The notes below the pieces were generated by a model, which worked only from the letters and a program-made list of their open reading frames with translations, was not told the DNA's origin and did not search any database. Positions 25,311-34,108 of a stretch of DNA of 64,000 nt are shown here, piece after piece. This DNA is from Parabacteroides sp. AD58 (GTDB lineage Bacteria; Bacteroidota; Bacteroidia; Bacteroidales; Tannerellaceae). A program made the translations under genes and the position numbers. Numbering within the stretch: the first letter of the stretch is position 1; every line of letters begins with the position of its first letter. The DNA lies in the NCBI RefSeq assembly GCF_023744375.2, contig NZ_CP146284.1:186001-250000 (forward strand), in the 5' to 3' direction.

Positions 25311-27239
25311 TTAGGACTTTACTTCGTTAGACTCATCATGAACCATAGAGAGGAATCCTTCTTCCAAATGAAAATGTTCATCGTTATCTGCCAGAAATCG
25401 GATCACTTGTAAAATCTTTTCTTGCGGGAACGTCAATATTTGCAGAAGCGACGTAACTGATGCAGGTTTTTCCCGAAGTTGCTCAGTCAAGGCTTCTTGG
25501 ATGGAATGAAACTCGGCTAGAGTCAGTCCGCTGCTGTGCTGTTGCAAACAGACGTCACATGTTCCGCAATCTTTATCCTGCTTCTCCCCAAAATATCCCA
25601 AAAGAATACGTGTACGGCAGATATGCTGGTTGTGAATATATTCCAATACTTTCCCGATTCGCGCCTCGTTGCGTGCCTTTCTTTCTTCGTAAGCAGAGCG
25701 GGGAATTGACAGATACTTTTGTTCTTCACGAACTTGCCGGTAAATAATCAGAGGCGTTTTCTTCTGTGGGATATAGTTCACAATACGGTATTTGGAAAGA
25801 CCTACCAGCAGATGATATACTTCGTCTGGTGTACATCCGGCACGTGTAGCAATTAGGCTTTCGTTGATATAAACATAATCAGCGAATAAACCGGTGTAGG
25901 AGCGAAGAATAACTTTGATAACTGTATCCGTCAGTTCATCCTGACGCAGGTAGCTATACAGTTCTTCGCGGGTAGCCGTAAAGATGAGTCGGGAAGCATT
26001 GTCTACTTCTTCAACATATTCCAAGTATCCTGCCAGTTCCAGCAGTTTGATGGCGCTGTGAGTTTGGATAATAGGTAACTTAAAAGCCGAACAGAAATCC
26101 GTGATGAGGAAATCGTGGGCTGTATCTAATCCAAAACCTACAGCTATCTGGAAATAGTTTCCCAAAGCTTCGTATACCCGATAGATAAATTCCTTGGGTG
26201 GAAATTCGTCACTGATACGTTTCTTTAATTGGGCCGTATCAGTAGGAGAACAAAGAGCAACTGCATAGGCTTTGCGTTCATCACGCCCTGCTCGTCCGGC
26301 TTCCTGATAATATTCTTCGAGTGAGCCTGGCATATCTAAATGTACTACAACACGAACATCAGGCTTATCAATACCCATTCCAAATGCATTTGTAGCGACA
26401 ATGACGCGGATTTCATTATTCTTCCACTGGTTTTGTTTTCTCTCTTTTTCGTCGTGATTGAGTCCGGCGTGGAAGAAATCGGCAGAAATGCCCTCTTTGC
26501 GTAAGTACTCTGCTACTTCTTTTGTCTTTTTCCGGTTACGAACGTAAACAATGGCTGTTCCCGGTACCCGACTGAGAATATGAACCAGCATTTGCAGTTT
26601 GTCTTCCGTTTGTCGGACAATGTAAGCGAGGTTCTTACGTGCAAAGCTTTTGGAAAATACGTTCTTCTTTCTGAAGAGCAGGCGATTCTGAATATCGTCT
26701 ACCACTTCCGGTGTAGCAGTTGCTGTGAGGGCTAATACAGGAATATTGGGTAAGAGCTTTCTAATCTCTGCTATTTTCAGATAAGAAGGACGGAAATCAT
26801 ATCCCCATTGGGAAATACAATGGCTTTCATCGATTACGAGCAGACTTACCTTCATTGCCTGAAGCTTGGCCAGAAAGATTTCGCTTCCCAGTCGCTCAGG
26901 TGAGATATATAAGAATTTGTATTCACCAAAAATACAGTTCTCGAGTTGGGTAATAATCTCCTGCCGGCTCATTCCTGAATGAATGGAAGTAGCTTTGATA
27001 CCGATTCGTTTCAGGTTGTCAACCTGATCTTTCATTAATGCAATCAATGGAGTAATGACAATACACGTTCCGTCCATGAGCAGGGCCGGTACCTGAAAAG
27101 TGATTGATTTACCGCCTCCAGTAGGCATCAATCCTAAAGTATCGTTTCCTTCATAGACGGAATGTATAATGTCTTCCTGAAGTGGTCTGAAAGAATCGTA
27201 TCCCCAGTATTTCTTCAGAACATCATGGAACGATGTCAT
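25311..27239 (-). CDS. recQ: RecQ-family ATP-dependent DNA helicase
   Basis: 3'-5' DNA helicase for recombination repair. Motifs: FRPLQEDII (motif 0), LMPTGGGKSITFQ (Walker A), VIDESHCISQWGYDFRPSYLKI (DESH and aromatic-rich loop), LTATATPEVVDDI, VIVATNAFGMGIDKPDVRVVVH and QEAGRAGRD. The RecQ C-terminal zinc region is represented by CRTRILLGYFGEKQDKDCGTCDVC (about residues 555-580). The tail after it has no recognisable HRDC domain, so this is the short RecQ form. It lies 20 bases downstream of recJ, and the two are almost certainly cotranscribed. Confidence 0.93.
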   Translation of the reverse strand: MTSFHDVLKKYWGYDSFRPLQEDIIHSVYEGNDTLGLMPTGGGKSITFQVPALLMDGTCIVITPLIALMKDQVDNLKRIGIKATSIHSGMSRQEIITQLENCIFGEYKFLYISPERLGSEIFLAKLQAMKVSLLVIDESHCISQWGYDFRPSYLKIAEIRKLLPNIPVLALTATATPEVVDDIQNRLLFRKKNVFSKSFARKNLAYIVRQTEDKLQMLVHILSRVPGTAIVYVRNRKKTKEVAEYLRKEGISADFFHAGLNHDEKERKQNQWKNNEIRVIVATNAFGMGIDKPDVRVVVHLDMPGSLEEYYQEAGRAGRDERKAYAVALCSPTDTAQLKKRISDEFPPKEFIYRVYEALGNYFQIAVGFGLDTAHDFLITDFCSAFKLPIIQTHSAIKLLELAGYLEYVEEVDNASRLIFTATREELYSYLRQDELTDTVIKVILRSYTGLFADYVYINESLIATRAGCTPDEVYHLLVGLSKYRIVNYIPQKKTPLIIYRQVREEQKYLSIPRSAYEERKARNEARIGKVLEYIHNQHICRTRILLGYFGEKQDKDCGTCDVCLQQHSSGLTLAEFHSIQEALTEQLREKPASVTSLLQILTFPQEKILQVIRFLADNDEHFHLEEGFLSMVHDESNEVKS

Positions 27240-27259
27240 ACGCTAAATTTCTTCTTTTA

Positions 27260-28987
27260 TTATGTTGTTTCGGTTTGTATATCCTTAATCATCAGCTGAA
27301 AAGACGCATTCCCGTTGTAAATGCTTTCTTCGATGGTATAGCAAATATTAAAAGGTTTCATCAGCTTTATATGTGCATTATACTGACTCATGCCGAAAGC
27401 AATGCCATGAATGGGTACACTGGCTGATTTGCTGTCGATAATCTCCAATTTAATATGTTCCTGATCTCTTCCAACAAGCTTGCTGGTGCCGTAGTCCTGC
27501 ACACCATATGTACAGAAGATTGGCTTCTGATTGTTCGGACCAAATGGACTCATCTTTTTCAGATCACTCAGGAATTTGGGCGTAATCTCTTTCAAATCCA
27601 GAATCGCATCAATATCCAATTGAGGAATCATTTGTTCCGGTATGATGTGTTCCGCAGCTAACTGGAAGAAACGCTGTTTGAATGCTTCCAGATTCTCTTC
27701 TTTCAAAGAGAAACCCACGGCATAGGTGTGGCCACCAAAGCTTTCTAATAAGTCTCGACATCCTTCAATGGCTTTATAGATATCGAAACCTGTGACAGAA
27801 CGGGCCGATCCTGTAATCAGATCAGACGATTTTGTCAGAACAACAGCAGGACGATAGTACTTTTCGGTAAGTCGGGAAGCTACAATTCCGATAATACCTT
27901 TATGCCATTTCGGATTGTAGACAATGACTGCCTTTTGATGGTCTATATCGTTAAATTCATTGATGATAGCATTAGCTTCATCAGTAATCTTTTTATCGAG
28001 TTCCCGCCGTTCTTCATTATATTGATTGATATTCTCGCTCATCTTACGTGCAACCGCACTGTCTTTGGCCAGTAATAATTCAACGGCTTCTTCCCCTTTC
28101 ATCATGCGCCCTGAAGCATTGATACGTGGACCAATCTTGAATACAATGTCACTGATGGTGATTTCCTTACCGGATAATCCACATACGTCAATAATTCCCT
28201 TTAGTCCTAGACTTGGATTGCTGTTGATTTGGCGAAGTCCGTAATAGGCGAGTATTCTGTTCTCGCCCGTGATAGGGACGATATCAGAGGCAATACTGAC
28301 TGCTGTAAACTCCAGAAGCTTTTCCAACTCAGAAAAAGGACGCTTATTGCTGATGGCAAAAGCCTGCATAAACTTGAATCCGACTCCACAGCCCGAGAGA
28401 TGTTCATACGGATAAATTGAGTCTTCTCGTTTGGCATCGAGCACAGCAACGGCATCCGGAAGAGTCTCATCCGGCATGTGGTGGTCGCAAATGATAAAGT
28501 CTATGCCTTTCTCTTTTGCATATTCAATCTTGTCGATCGCTTTAATACCGCAATCTAACGAAATGATCAGGGTGACACCTATGCTATGTGCATAATCTAT
28601 CCCTTTAATGGATATTCCAGAACCTTCATCATACCGGTCAGGAATATAGTAATACAAATTCGATGTATAAGCTCTCAGATACTTATACACCAACGACACA
28701 GCTGTTGTGCCGTCAACATCATAATCCCCGTAGATAAGGATTTTCTCCTTTTCACCTAATGCCTGATTTAGCCGGCTGACCGCTTTCTGCATGTCAGGCA
28801 TTAAAAAAGGATCTTCCAAGTCATTCAGACTAGGTCTGAAGAACTTCTTTACCTCTTTGGCAGTTTTTAATCCACGCCGGACCAATAGTAAACTGATAAC
28901 CGGACTGAGTCCCAGTTCGGCAGCCAGATGGTCTCTTTCTTGAATTTCTGTCTGTGTTGGAGGTTGATAATTCCATTTGTTAGTCAT
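27260..28987 (-). CDS. recJ: Single-stranded-DNA-specific exonuclease RecJ
   Basis: 5'-3' exonuclease that works with RecQ to make recombinogenic ends. The DHH catalytic domain shows YGDYDVDGTTAVSL (Asp motif), SLDCGIKAIDKIEYAKEKGIDFIICDHHMPDE (DHH) and KIGPRINASGRM. DHHA1 and the OB region follow (GIVASRLTEKYYRPAVVLTK, GSARSVTGFDIYKAI, ESFGGHTYAVGFSL). At 575 residues it is normal length. It leads the recJ-recQ operon; a gap of about 240 bases separates it from the divergent downstream cluster. Confidence 0.95.
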   Translation of the reverse strand: MTNKWNYQPPTQTEIQERDHLAAELGLSPVISLLLVRRGLKTAKEVKKFFRPSLNDLEDPFLMPDMQKAVSRLNQALGEKEKILIYGDYDVDGTTAVSLVYKYLRAYTSNLYYYIPDRYDEGSGISIKGIDYAHSIGVTLIISLDCGIKAIDKIEYAKEKGIDFIICDHHMPDETLPDAVAVLDAKREDSIYPYEHLSGCGVGFKFMQAFAISNKRPFSELEKLLEFTAVSIASDIVPITGENRILAYYGLRQINSNPSLGLKGIIDVCGLSGKEITISDIVFKIGPRINASGRMMKGEEAVELLLAKDSAVARKMSENINQYNEERRELDKKITDEANAIINEFNDIDHQKAVIVYNPKWHKGIIGIVASRLTEKYYRPAVVLTKSSDLITGSARSVTGFDIYKAIEGCRDLLESFGGHTYAVGFSLKEENLEAFKQRFFQLAAEHIIPEQMIPQLDIDAILDLKEITPKFLSDLKKMSPFGPNNQKPIFCTYGVQDYGTSKLVGRDQEHIKLEIIDSKSASVPIHGIAFGMSQYNAHIKLMKPFNICYTIEESIYNGNASFQLMIKDIQTETT

Positions 28988-29260
28988 TTATATATTCTTT
29001 TTCTTTTTATCTATCTCATCTTTCATATTGAAATAAGATCGAGAGGCATGATGTATGTGCTTCATTGTACAAGATTTTCTTGCTATAACTGTCTGCCTAT
29101 GGAGTCTATTCTTTAATTAAAAACAAGACCTCAATATGAAAGTTCAAGCTTTCCACCTGAATTAATCCGTAAAGTTAGAAATTATAATTGGGTTTCATGC
29201 TGTTCTTTTCCGAAAATAGTTTTTTTCTTGTTATTTTTTCTAAGTACGCAGAATGATTTG
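28988..29260. other. Intergenic region between divergent recJ and the tsaC-like gene
   Basis: AT-rich, with no convincing ORF, repeat or RNA fold seen. It must contain the recJ promoter, which I could not identify confidently; the promoter of the rightward cluster is listed separately. Confidence 0.5.
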
Positions 29261-29268
29261 TATTTTTG
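29261..29268 (+). promoter_or_regulatory. -7 promoter element (TATTTTTG) for the tsaC-like/clcA/fmt cluster
   Basis: TATTTTTG lies 22 bases before the tsaC-like start codon and is the only clear promoter seen ahead of four tightly spaced genes. Confidence 0.6.
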
Positions 29269-29290
29269 TCAGACTAAAAATAAGCGAACA

Positions 29291-29860
29291 ATGATTTCAA
29301 TGGAAGAAGATATAAAAAATGCGTGCCGGGTTATGCAGGAAGGTGGATTAATCCTTTATCCTACCGACACAATTTGGGGAATTGGCTGTGATGCAACCAA
29401 TGAAGAGGCTGTAAGGAAAGTTTACGAATTGAAGAAGAGAGCGGATAATAAGGCTATGTTGGTATTGATGGACAATCCGGTTAAACTAGAAACCTATGTA
29501 GAAGATGTTCCTGATATTGCATGGAATCTGATAGAAGTAGCTGACAAACCTTTGACGATTATTTATTCAAAAGGGAAAAATTTAGCATCAAATCTATTAG
29601 GGGCAGACGGTAGTATTGGCATTCGGATTTCACAAGAAGCTTTTTCAAACAAGCTTTGTTTTCAGTTTCGTAAACCATTGGTTTCTACATCTGCAAATGT
29701 GAGCGGTGAACCTTCACCCGCCAACTTCAGTGAAATTTCAGATGAAATTAAACGAGGCGTAGACTATATAGTAAATTATCGGCAGGATGATATGAGTAAA
29801 GCTTCTCCTTCAAGTATCATCAAATTAGGTAGTGGTGGTTTGTTCCAGATTATCCGTTAA
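29291..29860 (+). CDS. L-threonylcarbamoyladenylate synthase (TsaC/Sua5/YciO family)
   Basis: A 189-residue YrdC-domain protein that makes threonylcarbamoyl-AMP from threonine, bicarbonate and ATP, the substrate for TsaD in t6A modification. Motifs: GGLILYPTDTIWGIGCDATNEEAVRKVYELKKR, PVKLETYV, IGIRIS and PLVSTSANVSGEPSPANF. The start MISMEED (or the second Met) is favoured because a -7 element lies just upstream, excluding the longer frame. The Sua5 C-terminal domain is absent, so it is TsaC-like. First gene of a run of four with gaps of 3 to 5 bases. Confidence 0.88.
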   Translation: MISMEEDIKNACRVMQEGGLILYPTDTIWGIGCDATNEEAVRKVYELKKRADNKAMLVLMDNPVKLETYVEDVPDIAWNLIEVADKPLTIIYSKGKNLASNLLGADGSIGIRISQEAFSNKLCFQFRKPLVSTSANVSGEPSPANFSEISDEIKRGVDYIVNYRQDDMSKASPSSIIKLGSGGLFQIIR

Positions 29861-29865
29861 TTTGT

Positions 29866-31269
29866 ATGAGCTATAATAGAGAAACCTGGAGATATATTGT
29901 TACAGACTTTCTGACAGCGGCCTTGGTTTGGCTGGCTTTCAATGTGCTGCGCTATTATCAGCAGGTTATCTTTCGTGATGCAAGTACACTAGGTGAGTTT
30001 TTACTCTACCCATCTGTCTGGTTCGGACAAATCTTTATTCCATTTTACTGGCTGGTAATTTATTATTTTTCGGGCTACTATAATAAACCGCTGGCTAAGT
30101 CTCGGCTCTCTGAGTTTTGGGTAACATTAATTTCTTCCGTAATAGGAGTATTTGGTATTTTTATGTTCTTGATCCTGAATGAACTCCCCATTCGGTATCA
30201 GATATATTATTACTTTTTCTTTGAATTGCTTGGGTTGCATTTTATTGTAACTTACTTGACTCGTCTTCGTTTGACTATACATTTGTTGAGGCGAATTCGG
30301 CAAGGTGATTTTGCTATTCACGTATTAATTTTGGGTACGGGCGAGAAAGCGTTATCTCTATCTCAATATTTAGAGAAAATAGGGACAAAGGTGGTGGGTT
30401 TTGTTCGTATTTCGAAGGAAGAGGATAATCAGGTTAACTCTGAAAAGATCTTGGGAAGTTACACCGATCTGCCAGTATTGATGAAACAATATTCTGTAGA
30501 AGAGCTGAATGTCGCGACAGATGCCTTGGGCGAAGCTGCGTTATCTCAGTTTCTTTATTCCTTGTATCTGTATAAGAAGCCGATCAAGGTGTGGATGGAT
30601 AAGAAAACAATATTATTTTCTAAAGTGAGGCTGAAGACAATCAGTTCCGTACCTTTGGCTGAGATTACCGAGAATAATTTTTCGGAAGCAGAAAAGAATA
30701 TTAAAGCTTTTGCCGACCGGTTTGTTTCTTGTTTAGTCCTGATACTTTTGTCGCCTTTATTTGCTTATATCGCATGGCGTGTTAGAAAAGATTCGCCCGG
30801 ACCTATCATTTATCGGCAGGAGCGAATTGGATTTCATGGCCGTCCGTTTATGATTTACAAATTTCGCACGATGTATGTCGGAGCTGAAGATGCAGGGCCG
30901 GAATTGTCTCATGAAAATGATTCTCGGATTACACCGTTTGGTGCTGTCATGCGGAAATATCGTCTGGATGAATTACCTCAGTTTTGGAATGTATTGAAAG
31001 GCGATATGTCGTTGGTCGGACCCAGGCCTGAACGGAAGTATTTTATTGATCAGATTGTGCAGAGGGCTCCATATTATTATTTATTACATAATGTGAAACC
31101 GGGAATTACTTCTTTAGGAATGGTAAAGTATGGATATGCGAGTACTGTTGACCAGATGTTGGAACGGTTAGAGTATGATATCATTTATTATGAAAATATG
31201 TCGCTGGCTTTAGATATAACTATTTTGGTTTATACCATAAAGACAGTTGTGACAGGAAAGGGTATTTAA
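29866..31269 (+). CDS. Undecaprenyl-phosphate sugar phosphotransferase (exopolysaccharide-type, WcaJ-like)
   Basis: Inner-membrane initiating glycosyltransferase that places the first sugar-1-phosphate on the polyprenyl carrier. The N-terminal half has four to five membrane helices and a CoA-binding-like domain (VLILGTGEKALSLSQYLEKIGTKVVGFV). The C-terminal catalytic domain has a membrane helix, then KDSPGPIIYRQERIGFHG, FMIYKFRTM, RKYRLDELPQFWNVLKGDMSLVGPRPE and the C-terminal YYENMSLALDITIL. At 467 residues it is full length. No capsule genes are adjacent, so it may serve a general surface glycan such as the O-antigen or protein O-glycan pathway (inference). Confidence 0.9.
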   Translation: MSYNRETWRYIVTDFLTAALVWLAFNVLRYYQQVIFRDASTLGEFLLYPSVWFGQIFIPFYWLVIYYFSGYYNKPLAKSRLSEFWVTLISSVIGVFGIFMFLILNELPIRYQIYYYFFFELLGLHFIVTYLTRLRLTIHLLRRIRQGDFAIHVLILGTGEKALSLSQYLEKIGTKVVGFVRISKEEDNQVNSEKILGSYTDLPVLMKQYSVEELNVATDALGEAALSQFLYSLYLYKKPIKVWMDKKTILFSKVRLKTISSVPLAEITENNFSEAEKNIKAFADRFVSCLVLILLSPLFAYIAWRVRKDSPGPIIYRQERIGFHGRPFMIYKFRTMYVGAEDAGPELSHENDSRITPFGAVMRKYRLDELPQFWNVLKGDMSLVGPRPERKYFIDQIVQRAPYYYLLHNVKPGITSLGMVKYGYASTVDQMLERLEYDIIYYENMSLALDITILVYTIKTVVTGKGI

Positions 31270-31273
31270 AGAT

Positions 31274-33064
31274 ATGACAACAGAAAAGGGATGGTTTTAT
31301 AAGTTTCTTGTTTGGCGGGCAAATAATATAAAGGAGAAACACTTTGTATTGATTGTCAGTTTTCTTGTCGGAATCTGTACGGCAGCTTCCGCTATCATCT
31401 TGAAGAATCTGATTCATTTTATTCAGCACTTATTGTCTGTAAACTTTGAAGCAGATCAAGTCAATTATCTGTATTTGCTGTATCCGGTACTAGGTATCTT
31501 GTTGTCCGGTTTGTTTGTGAAATATGTGGTACGAGATGATATCAGTCATGGTGTGACTAAGATTCTGTATGCAATTTCTCAGCGGAAGAGCCGGATCAAG
31601 CCTCACAACATGTGGACTTCTATTGTAGCAAGTTCTGTAACTATTGGCTTTGGTGGTTCTGTCGGTGCTGAAGCCCCGATTGTTTTGACTGGTGCAGCGA
31701 TTGGTTCTAATTTAGGCCGTTTGTTCAAGATGGAGCAAAAGACGCTGATGTTACTGGTTGGTTGTGGTGCGGCTGGTGCGATTGCCGGTATTTTTAAGGC
31801 TCCAATTGCTGGACTGGTGTTTGTGATAGAAGTATTGATGCTGGATTTGACTATGACTTCGGTCTTGCCTTTGCTGATTACCTCTGTAACTGCTGCTACG
31901 GTTTCTTATATTTTCACAGGAACTGAAGCTATGTTTAAGTTCTCGCAGACGGAAGTTTTCGTTATTGAACGCATACCTTATGTCATCCTTTTGGGGATTT
32001 TCTGTGGCTTGGTTTCTCTGTATTTTACGCGGGTGATGAATTGGATAGAAGGTGAGTATCGCCGTTATGGTACAACTTATTTACGTAAGTTCATGATGGG
32101 CGGTATTATGTTGAGTTTGTTGATTTTTATCTTTCCTCCGTTATACGGTGAAGGCTATGATACGATTGGACTGTTATTGAACGGACAATTTGCCGGATTG
32201 ATGGATAATAGTATGTTTTATCCGTTGAATGGTTCTTATTTTGGCATTGTGATATTTTTAGGACTTATCCTTCTGACGAAGGTTTTTGCCTCGAGTGCTA
32301 CGAATGGAGGTGGCGGTTGTGGTGGTATTTTTGCTCCTAGTTTGTATTTAGGGTGTATAGCAGGGTTTATTTTTGCTCATGTAAGTAATTATTTCCCTTT
32401 TACCATGTATCTCTCTGAAAAGAATTTTGCTTTGTTGGGAATGGCTGGAATTATGTCAGGCGTTATGCATGCTCCTTTAACTGGAGTATTCCTGATAGCA
32501 GAACTGACCGGAGGATATGATCTTTTTCTTCCGTTGATGATTGTCTCGATAGGCTCTTATATTACCATCCTGATGTTTGAACCTCATAGTATTTATTCTA
32601 TGCGTTTAGCCCAGAAAGGTGAATTATTGACGCATCATAAAGATAAAGCTGTCCTGACATTATTAAGTGCGGATAATGTGATTGAGCGTGATTTTCAGAT
32701 TGTTTCTCCCGAGATGACATTGGGCGATATGGTGAAAGTGATAGCTCGTAGTAGCCGAAATACATTCCCGGTGGTAGATGATCGAGGTATTTTGTTAGGA
32801 ATCGTTCTGCTGGATAATATACGGAATATTATGTTCCGTCCGGAATTGTACAATCGTTTCCGTGTTTCCAAATTTATGGTCTCTGCTCCTGCCAAGATTG
32901 TTGTCAATACGCCGATGGATCAGATTATGCAGATATTTGATGATACAAAGGCATGGAATTTACCGGTAGTCGACGAAACGGGCAGGTATATGGGATTTAT
33001 GTCAAAATCAAAAATATTTAATTCTTATCGGGAAGTTTTGGTTGATAATTTTTCAGGTGATTAA
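31274..33064 (+). CDS. ClC-family chloride channel/transporter with tandem CBS domains
   Basis: Membrane protein of about 17-18 helices (residues 20-450), then two CBS domains (about 460-590). Ion-path motifs: GGSVGAEAPIVLTG with gating Glu133, KAPIAGLVFVIEV, and GGGGCGGIFAPSLYLG. In E. coli ClcA the internal proton residue is Glu203 of FIIEEM; the aligned position here is Val187 (FVIEV), as in channel-type ClCs, so coupling to protons is uncertain. It starts five bases after the sugar transferase gene and is followed five bases later by fmt, implying cotranscription. The CBS pair may sense a nucleotide. Confidence 0.92.
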   Translation: MTTEKGWFYKFLVWRANNIKEKHFVLIVSFLVGICTAASAIILKNLIHFIQHLLSVNFEADQVNYLYLLYPVLGILLSGLFVKYVVRDDISHGVTKILYAISQRKSRIKPHNMWTSIVASSVTIGFGGSVGAEAPIVLTGAAIGSNLGRLFKMEQKTLMLLVGCGAAGAIAGIFKAPIAGLVFVIEVLMLDLTMTSVLPLLITSVTAATVSYIFTGTEAMFKFSQTEVFVIERIPYVILLGIFCGLVSLYFTRVMNWIEGEYRRYGTTYLRKFMMGGIMLSLLIFIFPPLYGEGYDTIGLLLNGQFAGLMDNSMFYPLNGSYFGIVIFLGLILLTKVFASSATNGGGGCGGIFAPSLYLGCIAGFIFAHVSNYFPFTMYLSEKNFALLGMAGIMSGVMHAPLTGVFLIAELTGGYDLFLPLMIVSIGSYITILMFEPHSIYSMRLAQKGELLTHHKDKAVLTLLSADNVIERDFQIVSPEMTLGDMVKVIARSSRNTFPVVDDRGILLGIVLLDNIRNIMFRPELYNRFRVSKFMVSAPAKIVVNTPMDQIMQIFDDTKAWNLPVVDETGRYMGFMSKSKIFNSYREVLVDNFSGD

Positions 33065-33069
33065 TATAT

Positions 33070-34044
33070 ATGAAGAAAGAAGATTTGAAAATTGTATATA
33101 TGGGGACACCCGACTTTGCCGTAGAAAGTCTGCGGGCTCTTGTGGAAGGCGGTTATCGGGTAGTGGGTGTAATAACGATGCCAGATAAACCCATGGGGCG
33201 ACATGGAAGCGTATTGCAGTCGAGTGCAGTTAAGAAGTATGCTGAATCTGTCGGTTTGCCAGTTTTGCAGCCGGAAAAACTGAAAGATGAAGCTTTTCTC
33301 GAGGCTCTTCGGGCCTGGAATGCTGATTTGCAGATTGTAGTTGCTTTTAGAATGTTACCTGAAGTGGTTTGGAATATGCCTCGTTTGGGTACATTTAATC
33401 TTCATGCATCCTTGCTTCCTCGTTATCGTGGTGCTGCTCCTATTAATTGGGCTATTATTAATGGTGATACGCAAACTGGGGTAACAACATTTTTCTTGGA
33501 TCACGAGATTGACACGGGTAGTATTATCATGCGCGAAGCATTACCTATCTCAGATACAGATGATGCAGGAAGTTTACATGATGCCTTGATGGCGTTAGGA
33601 GCACAAACTGTTCTGAAATCTGTTGATCAGATTATAGACTGTAATGTTGTTACTTATCCTCAAAAAGACTTATATGATGGGGTTTCAGAATTTCTTCCAG
33701 CTCCTAAAATTTTTAAGGAGACTTGCCGGATAGATTGGAATAAGCCATTAAAGAACTTGTATGATTTTGTGAGAGGCTTATCGCCTTATCCTGCTGCCTG
33801 GACGGAGTTAGTCACAAGTGATGGAAAAAGACAGGTGTTAAAGATTTATCAAACCGAAAAACGTCTGGTTCAACATCAATTATCAGCCGGTACAATTCAG
33901 TCGGACGGAAAAAGTTTTGTTGATGTAGCAGTTGATGGAGGTTATCTGCGCTTATTATCTGTTCAATTAGCAGGAAAGAAGCGGATGGATATCGTTGCTT
34001 TCTTAAATGGTTTTAAGCAGATCGCGGGTTGTCACGTTGAATAA
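33070..34044 (+). CDS. fmt: Methionyl-tRNA formyltransferase Fmt
   Basis: Formylates initiator Met-tRNA using 10-formyl-tetrahydrofolate. Catalytic domain motifs: IVYMGTPDFAVESLRAL, FNLHASLLPRYRGAAPINWAIINGDTQTGVTTF (SLLPRYRG with the conserved Asn/His/Asp set) and LDHEIDTGSII. The C-terminal OB-like tRNA-binding domain follows from about residue 210 (RIDWNKPLKNLYDFVRGLSPYPAAWTEL). Length 324 is typical. Last gene of the four-gene run, followed by a bidirectional terminator. Confidence 0.95.
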   Translation: MKKEDLKIVYMGTPDFAVESLRALVEGGYRVVGVITMPDKPMGRHGSVLQSSAVKKYAESVGLPVLQPEKLKDEAFLEALRAWNADLQIVVAFRMLPEVVWNMPRLGTFNLHASLLPRYRGAAPINWAIINGDTQTGVTTFFLDHEIDTGSIIMREALPISDTDDAGSLHDALMALGAQTVLKSVDQIIDCNVVTYPQKDLYDGVSEFLPAPKIFKETCRIDWNKPLKNLYDFVRGLSPYPAAWTELVTSDGKRQVLKIYQTEKRLVQHQLSAGTIQSDGKSFVDVAVDGGYLRLLSVQLAGKKRMDIVAFLNGFKQIAGCHVE

Positions 34045-34066
34045 AGGGAATTAAAGGGCATATATA

Positions 34067-34101
34067 CAAAAAGAGGAACCGATTGGAGGTTCCTCTTTTT
34101 G
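34067..34101. terminator. Bidirectional terminator between fmt and the DUF4270 gene
   Basis: CAAAAAGAGGAACC (34067-34080) pairs perfectly with 34088-34101 around a seven-base loop; A- and T-runs on either side allow termination of both convergent units. Confidence 0.85.
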
Positions 34102-34108
34102 TGTTATT

